DNA of 64,000 nt, from assembly GCF_003719335.1 (NCBI RefSeq), contig NZ_RIAS01000004.1, forward strand, positions 414,001 through 478,000, in the 5' to 3' direction. Positions 35,634-45,797 of this stretch are shown here, piece after piece. The position numbers and the translations under genes were made by a program. The stretch is from Paenibacillus amylolyticus (GTDB taxonomy: Bacteria > Bacillota > Bacilli > Paenibacillales > Paenibacillaceae). The notes under the pieces were generated by a model. The model did no database searches and was not told the origin of the DNA. It worked only from the letters and a program-made list of their open reading frames with translations. How positions within the stretch are numbered: position 1 is the first letter of the stretch; every line of letters begins with the position of its first letter.

Positions 35634-35981
35634 CTTGTGTTCCTTTCGAAGCCTTATTTTAAACTGGATGTTTACATTCACATCGTTCCCTGCTCTTGGT
35701 TCTGTTCTAAAATCATTCGTATGTATGGTTTTAGTGCAGTACTAGTGGACTCATCCACGCATTCAGTATTGATGTAATGTGAGATCGTGTTATAACCTAC
35801 TTCTATATCAGCATACAGAAAAACCGGCTCGGCTGCTTCCGTCTGGAGACGGATACCGATCCGGTCTATGAGATGAGATGTATGTCAGGGAACTCTACGT
35901 ACGTTCACACATGGAGTTCAGAAATACATCTTCTGTGCATCTGGTAGGGCTTATATGCTACATGGTTTACTTCTACTGTAT
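35634..35981. other. Intergenic region with a possible decayed frame
   Basis: No intact gene is seen. On the minus strand 35678-35884 is open for 68 codons without a usable start. It reads like normal protein (IDRIGIRLQTEA, later LKPYIRMILEQ), so it may be the remnant of a coding gene at the place where a PadR regulator is normally found. The text does not resemble PadR, and chance openness cannot be excluded. Confidence 0.3.
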
Positions 35982-37526
35982 TTACTGCTCCTGCACATCC
36001 AGGATGGGCAAGTCTTCGACCGCAGGCCCTTCAATGACATGTCCTTCATAATTAAACCGGGAGCCGTGACACGGGCAGTCCCAGGAACGTTCCCCATTAT
36101 TCCACTCCACTTCGCATCCCAAGTGGGTGCATGTCGTGTCCACCAGGAACAGCTTACCGCTGGTGTCCTTATAGGCACCAGCCCTTTTACCGTTATGACG
36201 CACGACTGCGCCCTCGTCGTTGCCAAGCTCGTTTACATTTTTGTGCACGATGCCGACTTTGCCTGCAATTAACTCCTTCGCAACATTGACGTTCTCTACG
36301 ATAAAGTGTTTGAAACTCGGGTCTGCCTTGAATCTTGCCGGATCAAATACTTCTGCGTGCGGATTATCTCTGCCGGTAATTCGGTCTGCCAGCAGATGTC
36401 CAGCCATCGTGCCTGTGGTCATGCCCCATTTGGCAAAGCCTGTAGCGACATATATCCGTTCATGCCTTCCGGTGATCGGCCCGATGTAGGGCACTTTATC
36501 TATCGAGATCAGATCCTGGGCAGACCAGCGAAACGGGATATTGCGAATCCCAAACGTCTCGGACGCATACTTTTCCAGACGCTCGTAGTGGCCAAAGGTA
36601 CAGATGCCTTGTCCGGTTTTATGATTTTCTCCGCCGAACAGAATATGCTCTTTACCATTATGGATAACAGCACGAAGAGAACGGGCTGGATCATCATCGG
36701 AGATGTACATGCCGCCTGCATAGGGCTTCTCGGGTTCAACCATCACCGCATAGGAGCGTTCAGCATGAAGTCGCGTAAAGTAAAAACCGGGATCGTATAC
36801 GGGAAAATGGGAAGCGACAACGATATGCTCTGCCGTCACGAATGAACCGCCATAGGTTCGGATTTTCAGAGAGGTTTCTTCTTCCACGTCCGTTACCGTC
36901 GTATGTTCATAGACACGAACCCCTTGCTTCACAGCTGAAGCAAGCAGGTAATGCAGGTAAGCTAAAGGGTCGAAACGTGCTTGTCCAGGCATACGAATGC
37001 CTGCTCTGGAGGGGACAGGAATCGGAAGGGGGTCTACCCATTCACCAGGGATGTTGAGTTTACCATAAGCGGTCAGCTCGACCTCCAGCTTTTTGATATT
37101 GTCTTCGGATTGAATATAGACATAGGCATCTTCATCAGCCCACTGACAATCGATCTGCTTTTCCTTGACTAGACTGCGCATCCAGCTCGCTGCATTTGCA
37201 TTCCCTTCATAGTACATCCGTGCCTGCTCATGTCCGAAGTGATGCATGATTTCATCATAGATGACGCCGTGCTGTGCAGATACTTTGGCTGTTGTATGTC
37301 CGGTTGTGCCGTCCAGCACTTTTCCGGCTTCAAGCAAAACCACACTCAGACCAGACTGGGCCAGCAAGTACGCTGTTGTAATGCCAGCGATCCCGGCTCC
37401 GATAATTGCTACATCAGCTGTAGTATCTTCTGTTAACTTCGGATAAGATTCGAATGTATTCGCGGCACGCCACAGAGATTCGGGTACCTGCGGCAAGTTG
37501 GTCTTCAACTGCTCATTGTTATTCAT
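35982..37526 (-). CDS. FAD-dependent oxidoreductase with C-terminal Rieske [2Fe-2S] domain
   Basis: The 514-residue product has a DAO-type FAD fold with ADVAIIGAGIAGITTAYLLA near residue 37, a GTTGHTTAK substrate loop and the closing IYVATGFAKWGMTTG. From about residue 430 a Rieske domain follows with CTHLGC and CPCHGSRF. It resembles B. subtilis YhfW, whose substrate is not settled. Electron transfer from the flavin to the iron-sulphur cluster is expected. It is monocistronic, and GGAGG precedes the ATG. Confidence 0.9.
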   Translation of the reverse strand: MNNNEQLKTNLPQVPESLWRAANTFESYPKLTEDTTADVAIIGAGIAGITTAYLLAQSGLSVVLLEAGKVLDGTTGHTTAKVSAQHGVIYDEIMHHFGHEQARMYYEGNANAASWMRSLVKEKQIDCQWADEDAYVYIQSEDNIKKLEVELTAYGKLNIPGEWVDPLPIPVPSRAGIRMPGQARFDPLAYLHYLLASAVKQGVRVYEHTTVTDVEEETSLKIRTYGGSFVTAEHIVVASHFPVYDPGFYFTRLHAERSYAVMVEPEKPYAGGMYISDDDPARSLRAVIHNGKEHILFGGENHKTGQGICTFGHYERLEKYASETFGIRNIPFRWSAQDLISIDKVPYIGPITGRHERIYVATGFAKWGMTTGTMAGHLLADRITGRDNPHAEVFDPARFKADPSFKHFIVENVNVAKELIAGKVGIVHKNVNELGNDEGAVVRHNGKRAGAYKDTSGKLFLVDTTCTHLGCEVEWNNGERSWDCPCHGSRFNYEGHVIEGPAVEDLPILDVQEQ

Positions 37527-37719
37527 GGAATGGTTTCCTCCTAGATCATGATCACAGCATAATAGGGGACGTTCAGAAGCTGAGTCCCTGTACTTCTATT
37601 CAGGATTGCCAGAGTATGCCAGAAAAAAACGAGCAGCCGCTTATTTTAAGAAAGGAAGAGGAACATTTTCTTGAAATGCCCCTCTGTTTTTTTATATCAG
37701 AATGTTTTATAGTAGGATT

Positions 37720-37737
37720 ATCGAAACCGTTTTAGAT
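37720..37737. promoter_or_regulatory. Candidate cre/LacI-type operator upstream of the GH3 gene
   Basis: ATCGAAACCGTTTTAGAT pairs at seven of nine positions and has the central CG typical of LacI/CcpA-family operators. It lies about 155 bp before the glycosidase start, in an AT-rich gap without genes (37527-37892). Confidence 0.4.
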
Positions 37738-37892
37738 TTATGGTTTATATTTTTTGAAATATATATATATCGTGATTTATAAAGGTTTCTTACTTATTTT
37801 GGAGAGAAAATTCAGAAGTTATGGACCACTTCCACGAATTAAAATGTATTCGCTATCATAATTCTACACTATACATTAAAGGGAGATTAGAT

Positions 37893-40724
37893 ATGACAAC
37901 TCATCAAACGAAATATCCGTTTCAAGATACAACAATGGCACTTAACGATCGAGTGAAGGACCTTGTGTCCCGCTTGACGGACGATGAAAAAATTGAATCC
38001 ATGCTGCAATACCAGCCAGCCGTAGAACGCCTGGGTGTTGCTGCTTACAAACATGGAACGGAAGCTGCTCACGGCTTGGCATGGCTTGGTGAAGCTACCT
38101 CATTCCCACAGCCTGTAGGGCTGGCATGTACGTGGGATACAGACCTGATGAAAGAGATCGGCTCCGTTATCGGAGACGAGGCGCGTGTATTTTATAAACG
38201 CAATCCTGCCGTCAACGGTCTTACACTCTGGGCACCCACGGTGGATATGGAACGTGACCCGCGCTGGGGACGAAATGAAGAGGCGTATGGTGAGGACCCG
38301 GAACTGACTGCAGAGTTGACAACCGCACTGGTCAAAGGCATTCAGGGCGACCATCCCAAGTATTACAAGGCCGTAGCGACGCTCAAACACTTCCTAGGCA
38401 ACAACAACGAAGTGGATCGTGGCAACGGTTCATCCAGCATTGATCCACGCAATATGCGCGAATATTATTTGAAAGCATTTGAAAAGCCATTCAAGCAAGG
38501 CGGAGCACAGTCGATGATGACAGCGTACAACTCGATTAATGGCACGCCGGCTCTACTGCATCCTTTTGTGAACGAGATCGTCAAAGGTGAATGGGGGATG
38601 GACGGATTTATCGTCAGTGATGCGGGCGACGTGATGGGCATCAAGAATGATCATAAGTATTATGATTCACACACACCGGGTACGGTAGAGTCGGTCAAAG
38701 CAGGTATTGACAGCATCACCGATGATGCCGAACTGTCCAAACAAGCGCTTCGTGAAGGGCTGGAGCAGGGGCTCCTGACCATGGAAGATATCGACAAAGC
38801 TTTGTTCAATACATTCCGTGTGAGATTCCGTCTAGGTGAATTTGATCCGGAAGAAGGCAATCCGTACGCTGCAATTGGCGAGGAATCCATGATGACGGAG
38901 AAGGCCAAAGCACTTTCTCTCCGGGCGGCAAGAGAGCAAGTGGTACTGCTCAAAAACGATAAAGGCACCCTTCCATTAGACAAAACAAAAGCAGGAAAAG
39001 TAGCTGTGATTGGTCAGCTCGGCGGAACGGTCTATCGGGATTGGTATGCGGGTACGCTACCCTACAGCATCACGCCTCTGGAAGCCATTCGCGGCAAAGT
39101 GGGCAGTGATAATGTTACCTTCAAAGATGGTGACGATCGCATCACGCTGACATCTGCAGCAAGTGGCCAAAAGCTGGGCCTAACCAGAGCGGAAGGCTCA
39201 TCTGAGATGGCAGTGAAAGCTTCAGAAGAAGCCGAGATATTCCGGGTGACGGATTGGGGGTTTGGCAGTTACACGTTGCAGGCGGAGAGTAACGGCAAAT
39301 ACCTGACCACAGATGAAGAGTCTGTCACAGCTTCGGCTAATGAAGTATACGGCTGGTTTGTCAAAGAAGTATTTCATCTGTTGCCACAGGCGGATGGTCG
39401 TGTGGGGCTTACCACATGGAATGGTAAAACCGTGACGGCATCGAACGATGGTCATGATGCACTCAAGGTGACCGAAGAGTTGAAAACGTTCGGTGTTGCA
39501 GAGCTATTCGAGCAAAATGTCGCATCCAGTGGGATTGACGAAGCTGTTGCTGTAGCCAAAGAAGCCGAGACAGCGATTGTATTTGTCGGTAACAACCCGC
39601 TTGTTAACGGCAAAGAAGAAGTGGATCGCCCAAGTCTGGAGCTGGCTGAATCACAGCTTCAACTGGTAAAGGCTGTATATGAGGCTAACCCGAGCACCAT
39701 AGTGGTGATTGTAGGAAGTTATCCATTTACCTGCAACTGGGTTCAGGAGAATATTCCAGCCGTCCTGTATACGTCACACGCCGGACAGGAGCTGGGGAAC
39801 GCAGTAGCTGACGTATTGTACGGAGATTATGCACCTGCGGGCCGTCTGAACATGACCTGGGTGCAATCGGAAGATCAACTGCCTGATATCCGGGATTATG
39901 ACATTATCCAAGCGGGTCGCACGTATCAATATTTTGAAGGAAATGTGTTATATCCGTTCGGACATGGTCTGACCTATGCTTCATTTAAATACAGCAATCT
40001 GGAGGTTAGTCCTGCACAAGCAGGAAAAGACGACCGCGTTGCCATTCGTGTGGATGTGACGAATACTAGTTCAATCGCCAGTGACGAGGTCGTGCAGTTG
40101 TATGTGCGCGCAGGCAAGTCACGAGTGAAACGTCCACTCAAAACGCTAAAAGCATTCCGACGTCTTCATATTGAAGCTGGAGCAACAGCAACCGTTCATT
40201 TTGACCTGCCTGTTCAGGAGCTGGCCATCTGGGATGTTACTCGTGATCGCTATGTAGTGGAGGAGGGCATCTATTCGATTATGGCAGCCAAATCTTCCTC
40301 GGATGTGCAGTTGGTCGCGGATCTAAAAATAGATGGAGAGACCATACCTGCTCGTGACCTGAGTGTGACTACACGCGCCGAGAACTATGATGCTTATCAG
40401 AGTGTGGAACTGGATGAGTGCAAAGAGGGCGGCACAGCTGTCCGTGTCATAGGGGAGCAGGGGTGGATCGTCTTTAAAGATGCCGACCTCGGCAACGGGG
40501 CCACTGCTTTTGTGGCACGTCTATCCTCAGAACAGCAGGGAGGTGTGCTGGAGGTGAGATTGGGTGCGCCAGATGGTATAATCGCAGGACGTGTAGAACT
40601 GGCACAAGGCGGTGCCCAGCGGTGGTCTACGGTACAGGTTGAACTGACAGGCGCATCAGGAGTGCAGGATGTCTTCCTGGTGTTACCTGCGGGCGCCCGT
40701 GTTCGTCATTTTGAAGTTCGTTAA
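37893..40724 (+). CDS. GH3 family beta-glycosidase with inserted trefoil-like domain and CBM6-like tail
   Basis: The 943-residue intracellular-type protein has no signal peptide. The N-terminal TIM barrel carries the nucleophile in GFIVSDAGD (Asp at about residue 242). The alpha/beta C domain is interrupted (about residues 415-540) by a beta-rich insert with ITLTSAASGQKLGL and NGKYLTTDEES repeats, resembling a fascin/ricin-like trefoil. A fibronectin-like domain (DEVVQLYVR) and a final CBM6-like module follow. GH3 enzymes of this size are beta-glucosidases or beta-xylosidases. ATG 37893 follows GGGAG by eight bases; the frame is open to 37821. Confidence 0.9.
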   Translation: MTTHQTKYPFQDTTMALNDRVKDLVSRLTDDEKIESMLQYQPAVERLGVAAYKHGTEAAHGLAWLGEATSFPQPVGLACTWDTDLMKEIGSVIGDEARVFYKRNPAVNGLTLWAPTVDMERDPRWGRNEEAYGEDPELTAELTTALVKGIQGDHPKYYKAVATLKHFLGNNNEVDRGNGSSSIDPRNMREYYLKAFEKPFKQGGAQSMMTAYNSINGTPALLHPFVNEIVKGEWGMDGFIVSDAGDVMGIKNDHKYYDSHTPGTVESVKAGIDSITDDAELSKQALREGLEQGLLTMEDIDKALFNTFRVRFRLGEFDPEEGNPYAAIGEESMMTEKAKALSLRAAREQVVLLKNDKGTLPLDKTKAGKVAVIGQLGGTVYRDWYAGTLPYSITPLEAIRGKVGSDNVTFKDGDDRITLTSAASGQKLGLTRAEGSSEMAVKASEEAEIFRVTDWGFGSYTLQAESNGKYLTTDEESVTASANEVYGWFVKEVFHLLPQADGRVGLTTWNGKTVTASNDGHDALKVTEELKTFGVAELFEQNVASSGIDEAVAVAKEAETAIVFVGNNPLVNGKEEVDRPSLELAESQLQLVKAVYEANPSTIVVIVGSYPFTCNWVQENIPAVLYTSHAGQELGNAVADVLYGDYAPAGRLNMTWVQSEDQLPDIRDYDIIQAGRTYQYFEGNVLYPFGHGLTYASFKYSNLEVSPAQAGKDDRVAIRVDVTNTSSIASDEVVQLYVRAGKSRVKRPLKTLKAFRRLHIEAGATATVHFDLPVQELAIWDVTRDRYVVEEGIYSIMAAKSSSDVQLVADLKIDGETIPARDLSVTTRAENYDAYQSVELDECKEGGTAVRVIGEQGWIVFKDADLGNGATAFVARLSSEQQGGVLEVRLGAPDGIIAGRVELAQGGAQRWSTVQVELTGASGVQDVFLVLPAGARVRHFEVR

Positions 40725-40817
40725 CCTTCAGGATGGAATAAGAAGAGGTTAGGAATAGGTTAAGAATAGAGTGAGAAGTCACTAATCTTCTTCTATTCCT
40801 ACTCTTTATACGTATGA

Positions 40818-40850
40818 GGTCAACCCGTTTTTGCGGGTGGGCCTTTTTTG
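40818..40850 (+). terminator. Terminator after the GH3 gene
   Basis: An ACCCG-tttttg-CGGGT stem with outer GGTC/GGCC pairing is followed by TTTTTT. A weaker AGGAATAG/CTATTCCT hairpin lies just upstream. Confidence 0.7.
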
Positions 40851-40932
40851 ATTTTTACATAATCCCCATTCATAAATAACAATTATATAACGATATATAC
40901 TATATAGTTTCATATCATATGCTATAGGCATA

Positions 40933-40960
40933 GGTGGAGAAAGGAATCGAACCCGAACGC
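40933..40960 (-). other. tRNA 3'-end-like fragment
   Basis: On the minus strand CGGGTTCGATTCC followed by TTCTCCACC looks like a T-loop plus acceptor end of a tRNA. The stem does not pair well and no anticodon arm precedes it, so this is not a tRNA gene. It may be a leftover att-type tRNA fragment or coincidence. Confidence 0.25.
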
Positions 40961-41017
40961 ATTCTTTATCAGGACGGATATGTAAGCTAGAAAAGTAAAG
41001 GAAAAGGGGAATCTCCA

Positions 41018-42766
41018 ATGTTACGCTACTTCCGCAATCGAAGTTTAGTTTTCACCAGTTCTGTCCTGATTGCCATCATTTTGTTTGTAATGATCATCCT
41101 GATGAGTGTGTTGAATTTCAAACAAAGTCAGCAGGCTTACTACGAAGAAATCAATCAGGTAGGTAAGGCGCTGTCCAATCAGCTTCAGCTCAACCATAAA
41201 TGGGTAGAACAAGCGAATCAGCAACTGGAGGCTTCACCTAACCCAACATCTCCCGAACTGACGTCATTGAAAGAACAACTCGATGCGATGACAGGCGTTG
41301 CCTCCATTGCAAACGCCTATATATTCAAATCGGATATTATTGAACGTGATGGGAAACAGATCTTAACTGGGTTGCAAGTCAATCAGGCTCTCTATGAAAT
41401 GGATATGGTTCCCGGTGTCGAATATGAAATTCCAGATATAGTTCAAGATACATATGATCATGTATTCCAGAACGGAACCGCTCTTACAGAATCTTACACG
41501 GATACTGCTGGGACGTGGGTGACCTATCTAAGCACGATTAAAGATGATACGGGTAAGACGATTGCTATTTTTGGTCTGGATTTGGACGCAGCCCAAGTCA
41601 AGCAGGATCAGATGTGGATGTTTTTGTACAGTCTGGGGAGTGGATTTGCCATTGCAATCATCATGATTCTGGTTATGGTCATTCTGGCTCGAATTGTACT
41701 TCGACCATTACAGAAACTGGCAGACGTATCGAAGCAGGCAGCCGAGGGTAATCTGACCGTCAGCCTGGATGTACGCAATAACAATGAGATCGGCCAAACT
41801 GCCAACGCATTTAATCATATGCTTGGGGGTCTACAGCAACTGATTACAGGCATTCAGTCCACTTCTGCGAGTGTGACCCGCTCAGCTGCGGATCTTCAGA
41901 TGAGTTCAGAACGTACCACTGAAGCTTCACAAGAGATTACCGAATCGATGCTGCAGGTGTCCTCCGGGGCAGAACAGCAACGACAATCCACGAATGAATG
42001 CCAGGAATCCATTGGCGAAATGGTCATTGGCATCAAACGAATTGCTGATTCATCTCAGGTGGTTGCTGAACTGGCTTCGGATACAACCGATCTCGCTAGC
42101 CGAGGCGAGGCAGATATTACAACGATGGTCGATCAGATGCAGAAGATTGAACTTAACATGTCAGGCACGGTTGTCGTTCTCCATGATCTTCAACAACTGA
42201 ACGGCAGCATCGGTGGAATCATGTCCATGATTCGGGATATTGCGGATCAGACGAGCCTGCTTGCGCTGAATGCTTCCATTGAGGCAGCTAGAGCAGGGGA
42301 GACAGGAAGAGGCTTTGCCGTGGTTGCACAAGAGATTCAGAAGCTTTCGGCTCGCTCCAAAGAGTCTTCCGATCAGATCGACCAGATCTTGCAAGGTATT
42401 CTGAATCATACGGAGAAGGCAGTGACCTCCATTGAAGAGTCGGTGGATGTCGCTAAACAAGGAGCAGAGACATCCGTCGTAACGGCAGAAACTTTCCGCC
42501 AGATCGTCGAATCTATTCAAAAGGTATCGGGACAAGTCTACGAAGTATCTGCCGCCTCCGAGCAAATGTCAGCCAGCAGTGATCAGATTGCAGCTTCCCT
42601 GGAACAGCTGGGTACCGTGGCCACGGATTCATCCGACAATGCGAACAAGGCCCGTGCTTCTTCGGAAGAACAACTGGCGCTGATGGAAGAAGTATCAAGC
42701 CTCTCTCACGAGCTGAGAAGTTTGGCTTACGAACTGAATCAGGTCATCCAAAGGTTTCAGGTATAA
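41018..42766 (+). CDS. Methyl-accepting chemotaxis protein
   Basis: The 582-residue receptor has membrane helix 1 at about residues 12-34, an extracellular Cache-like sensor domain to about residue 200, helix 2 at about 205-230 and a HAMP domain ([19 protein letters not shown]). A long cytoplasmic coiled coil follows with the conserved hairpin tip [20 protein letters not shown]. It signals to CheA/CheW; the ligand is unknown. AAAAGGGG lies upstream. It is monocistronic. Confidence 0.93.
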   Translation: MLRYFRNRSLVFTSSVLIAIILFVMIILMSVLNFKQSQQAYYEEINQVGKALSNQLQLNHKWVEQANQQLEASPNPTSPELTSLKEQLDAMTGVASIANAYIFKSDIIERDGKQILTGLQVNQALYEMDMVPGVEYEIPDIVQDTYDHVFQNGTALTESYTDTAGTWVTYLSTIKDDTGKTIAIFGLDLDAAQVKQDQMWMFLYSLGSGFAIAIIMILVMVILARIVLRPLQKLADVSKQAAEGNLTVSLDVRNNNEIGQTANAFNHMLGGLQQLITGIQSTSASVTRSAADLQMSSERTTEASQEITESMLQVSSGAEQQRQSTNECQESIGEMVIGIKRIADSSQVVAELASDTTDLASRGEADITTMVDQMQKIELNMSGTVVVLHDLQQLNGSIGGIMSMIRDIADQTSLLALNASIEAARAGETGRGFAVVAQEIQKLSARSKESSDQIDQILQGILNHTEKAVTSIEESVDVAKQGAETSVVTAETFRQIVESIQKVSGQVYEVSAASEQMSASSDQIAASLEQLGTVATDSSDNANKARASSEEQLALMEEVSSLSHELRSLAYELNQVIQRFQV

Positions 42767-42857
42767 CGAGGGTTAGTGAAGCAGGCTCTGAACATGCGAA
42801 CAGCAGCAGAGGCTGCTTTACTTTTTGGTGTTCACTTTATTGCTCGTTTTTTCTGTA

Positions 42858-42908
42858 TACAATAAAAACATCGTTACACTGCACCGAGATGCAATGTAAC
42901 GATGTTTC
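42858..42908 (-). terminator. Terminator overlapping the nrdG stop codon
   Basis: On the minus strand AAACATCGTTACATTGCA pairs with TGCAGTGTAACGATGTTT at 17 of 18 positions and is followed by TTTTTATTG. The left arm lies inside the last codons of nrdG, so the stem is partly coding. Confidence 0.85.
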
Positions 42909-43383
42909 CAGATGCCTGAGTGGCCCGTACATCGATCAAACGCTGATTACGGCTTCCACGGAAGGGCAGAGATACATCGCGCTCTGCCGCAACGTATCGT
43001 CCGTCAATAATTACGTCACACAGCTGCGCAAGCGCGGCTCTCTCCGGGTCGGTAATGAGTTCTTCGTAATCAAACCCCGTGTACGCCCATACTGTCAGAT
43101 CCGGACGGGCATCCCGAAACTGGCGTACCCACCGAGTACATGCTGCTGCTGAGAAAAAGGGGTCACCCCCGCATAACGTCACGCCATCCAGCAGCGGATG
43201 GTTCGTGACCTCCTGCAAAATCTGCTGCTGCCACTCTTCTGTAAAGGGTTCACCTGCGCGGAAACTCCAAGAATCCGGGCTGAAGCAGCCCGGACATGCG
43301 TGGCGGCATCCGCTGATAAACAGCACAGCACGCAGGCCGGTTCCTTCATTGACCGACTCGGGAATGTAACCAAACAGATTCAC
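42874..43383 (-). CDS. nrdG: Anaerobic ribonucleotide reductase activating protein NrdG
   Basis: The 169-residue radical SAM enzyme has the CX3CX2C cluster motif in GCRHACPGC and GGDPF of the SAM-binding site. It generates the glycyl radical on NrdD under anoxia. The ATG overlaps the nrdD stop by four bases, so the pair is coupled. The stop lies inside the terminator stem. Confidence 0.95.
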   Translation of the reverse strand: MNLFGYIPESVNEGTGLRAVLFISGCRHACPGCFSPDSWSFRAGEPFTEEWQQQILQEVTNHPLLDGVTLCGGDPFFSAAACTRWVRQFRDARPDLTVWAYTGFDYEELITDPERAALAQLCDVIIDGRYVAAERDVSLPFRGSRNQRLIDVRATQASGNIVTLHLGAV

Positions 43384-45341
43384 CGGTGTTTCACCCGATC
43401 CCGCACTTCGGCCTGCTTCGCAGCATTGAAGCGTACCTTGTAATCTCCTGTCAGATAACCGGTTACACGGCGCAAGCGCTGGAAGTGAACCTCATTTTCG
43501 TGAACTTCACATTCTGGGCAGGTATCACCGATGGCCCCCTCATACCCGCATTCAGGGCAGCGATCAATCGGATGGTTAATCGAGAAGTAACCGATATCCT
43601 GTGCCAGCGCGTACTGTACGATACGCATAAAGGCTGCTGTATTCGCCCGTACATTGCCGTCAAGTTCAACATAAGAGATGGCTCCCGCATTACACAGAGC
43701 GTGAAATGGAGCTTCCAGTTCGATCTTACGGTAGGCTGGAAGGTTATAATAGACCGGAATATGGAATGAGTTCGTATAATATTCCCGCTCATTTACACCG
43801 GAGATGGGCCCGTACCGTGCCCGGTCTAATTTGGTGAATTTGCCGGATAGACCTTCAGCAGGTGTAGCAAAGAGCGTAACGTTCAGGTTATGCAACTCAC
43901 TCATCCGATCACAGAACGCTCTCATCGTGCGAATCACATGCAGCGCCTCGCGATGCACATGCATATCTTGTCCATGATGGCGCCCATACATAGCAGTCAT
44001 ACATTCGGCGAGTCCGATAAATCCAAGAGACAACGTGCCGTGTTTCAACAGATCGGCAACCGGCTCATCCGGTTCCAGCTTCTCTCCGCCTTCCCATACC
44101 CCCTCACGCATCATGAAGTCCGATGATTTGGCAGGCTGTTTTTTCTGAATGGCATACCGATGAAGTAAACCATCCACAGCGTTGTGCATGATTTTATCCA
44201 GAGCCACATAGAATCCTTCCCGATCCGCGACAGCCCGCTGATTTTGGCAAATGCCAAACCGAATCCCGAGCTTCACCAGATTGACGGTATTGAAGGACAG
44301 ATTTCCTTTACCACTCTGCCGATTTCGTCCAAACCGATCCGCAAGGGTACGTGTGCGGCAGCCCATCGTCGCAATGATCGTGTCCGGGTCTTCCGGATGA
44401 TAAAAAGGTAAATTAAACGTTGCATCCACATTGACAAAGTTAGGGTACATGCGCCGCGAAGAACAGGTTACCGCCAGGCGGAATAAGTCATAGTTCGGGT
44501 CGCCCTGGGCCTGATTAACCCCTTGCTTGCACTGAAAAATATGCTGTGGAAATACAGGCGTTTCCCCATGTCCAAGGCCACGAATCGTTGCTTCCAGCAG
44601 GGAGCGGGACACAAGACGACCCTCAGCTGATGTACACATGCCATAGTTCAGCGATGTAAAGGGAATCTGTCCGCCCGCCCGACTGCTCATCGTATTCAGG
44701 TTATGTATAAGAGATTCGGCAGCTTGTCCTGTTTCCAGCTCCGTCTCTTCATATGCAAAAGCAAATGCATGTGGGCAATGCTGCTTCGCTTCGGTGCTGT
44801 CCAGATGCAGCTGCTCGTCCGTGAGCAAAGCCTGTTCATTAAAAAGCCGCTGCCCTTTGCGGAAATGTTTTATGAATGAACGCTGCACATAAGGTGCGAG
44901 ATCCCAGTCGATTTTGTTGGCAGATACGCCGCCGTACTGGCTGTTTTGCTGCGACTGAAAGATGATTGCGACCAGAGCCATCGCAGACATAATCGTCTGT
45001 GGTGTGCGAACCGATCCATTCCCCGTATTGAAGCCGGAAGCCAGCAATCGATCGAATGGAATAAAAATGCAGTTGGTTGTTCCGAGGGCATACTGATCCA
45101 GATCGTGCACATACAGATCGCCATTCTCCACCGCATCTGCAAGCGCTTCTGGCAATACATGACGCATGGCATGCCATTTGGCTGTCTCCGATCCGAGCCT
45201 GCTCATCTTGCCGCTGAAGGAATCTCCATTCAGATTTGCATTCTCCCTCAGCGTATCAGCGTCTTCTGCGCCAATAATACGTCTTCCCAGGTCAGATAAC
45301 AGATCGGTTGCCGGTGGTGCGGCATGCTCTAGCATAGTCAT
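43380..45341 (-). CDS. nrdD: Anaerobic ribonucleoside-triphosphate reductase NrdD
   Basis: The 653-residue class III reductase makes dNTPs without oxygen. Its C-terminal zinc site is visible as CPECGY and CPECEV, and the glycyl radical loop as RVTGYLTGD. The fold regions GSVRTPQTIMSA and FAYEETELE are typical. The N-terminal ATP-cone domain of E. coli NrdD is absent, giving a shorter enzyme. GGAGG lies nine bases before the ATG. Two NrdR boxes lie 60-110 bp upstream. Confidence 0.95.
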   Translation of the reverse strand: MTMLEHAAPPATDLLSDLGRRIIGAEDADTLRENANLNGDSFSGKMSRLGSETAKWHAMRHVLPEALADAVENGDLYVHDLDQYALGTTNCIFIPFDRLLASGFNTGNGSVRTPQTIMSAMALVAIIFQSQQNSQYGGVSANKIDWDLAPYVQRSFIKHFRKGQRLFNEQALLTDEQLHLDSTEAKQHCPHAFAFAYEETELETGQAAESLIHNLNTMSSRAGGQIPFTSLNYGMCTSAEGRLVSRSLLEATIRGLGHGETPVFPQHIFQCKQGVNQAQGDPNYDLFRLAVTCSSRRMYPNFVNVDATFNLPFYHPEDPDTIIATMGCRTRTLADRFGRNRQSGKGNLSFNTVNLVKLGIRFGICQNQRAVADREGFYVALDKIMHNAVDGLLHRYAIQKKQPAKSSDFMMREGVWEGGEKLEPDEPVADLLKHGTLSLGFIGLAECMTAMYGRHHGQDMHVHREALHVIRTMRAFCDRMSELHNLNVTLFATPAEGLSGKFTKLDRARYGPISGVNEREYYTNSFHIPVYYNLPAYRKIELEAPFHALCNAGAISYVELDGNVRANTAAFMRIVQYALAQDIGYFSINHPIDRCPECGYEGAIGDTCPECEVHENEVHFQRLRRVTGYLTGDYKVRFNAAKQAEVRDRVKHR

Positions 45342-45401
45342 GTAAACGTGCCTCCTAAATGATTTTTGAATAGATTATAATTGGATTAATATATGAGATA
45401 T

Positions 45402-45417
45402 ATACTACATGTAGATT
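45402..45417. promoter_or_regulatory. NrdR box 1
   Basis: ATACTACATGTAGATT fits the NrdR consensus (ACACWATATATWGTGT) moderately. It lies 61 bp upstream of nrdD and its centre is 32 bp from box 2. Confidence 0.55.
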
Positions 45418-45433
45418 GATATTATCCATTTAT

Positions 45434-45449
45434 AAACTATATGTGGTTT
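45434..45449. promoter_or_regulatory. NrdR box 2
   Basis: AAACTATATGTGGTTT fits the NrdR consensus well. Paired boxes separated by about three helical turns are the normal arrangement in front of nrd operons. The rest of the 45342-45797 gap holds no supported gene. Confidence 0.65.
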
Positions 45450-45797
45450 TTTGGGTGTGATTATGATCACACCCCCTGTGAGGAAGAAGAGCGTCTTCCG
45501 GGATTTGGCGCGGGTTTAAGGTTCCCAAATGTCAAACAGAGGCGTATAATTTCTACTTACCCTGCAAGTATAAACTTACAAGACAGATATCGTGGATCGA
45601 AGCGTTTTTTCAGATCTGTTCGGTGAGAAAAGAGGTTACAGGCACCAGGATGATTCTCTTGTACTTCTGTGGTGTTAAACATATAAGTATAGTTTGTGAC
45701 AATCGTTCGGATTCCCCGGCAGACCCCTGCATGTGAATTAACATTCTGATCGGTGAATTTAATATAGCAGCCAAGACAAACAAAGAGGGGTTGGATC

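Noticed and set aside
40920..41000. Complete tRNA gene on the minus strand
   Set aside because: Only a T-loop-like stretch and acceptor-like end are present; D and anticodon arms cannot be formed.
45441..45626. Sixty-one-codon frame upstream of the hybrid sensor gene
   Set aside because: Its start overlaps NrdR box 2, there is no ribosome site, and the product shows no recognisable pattern.
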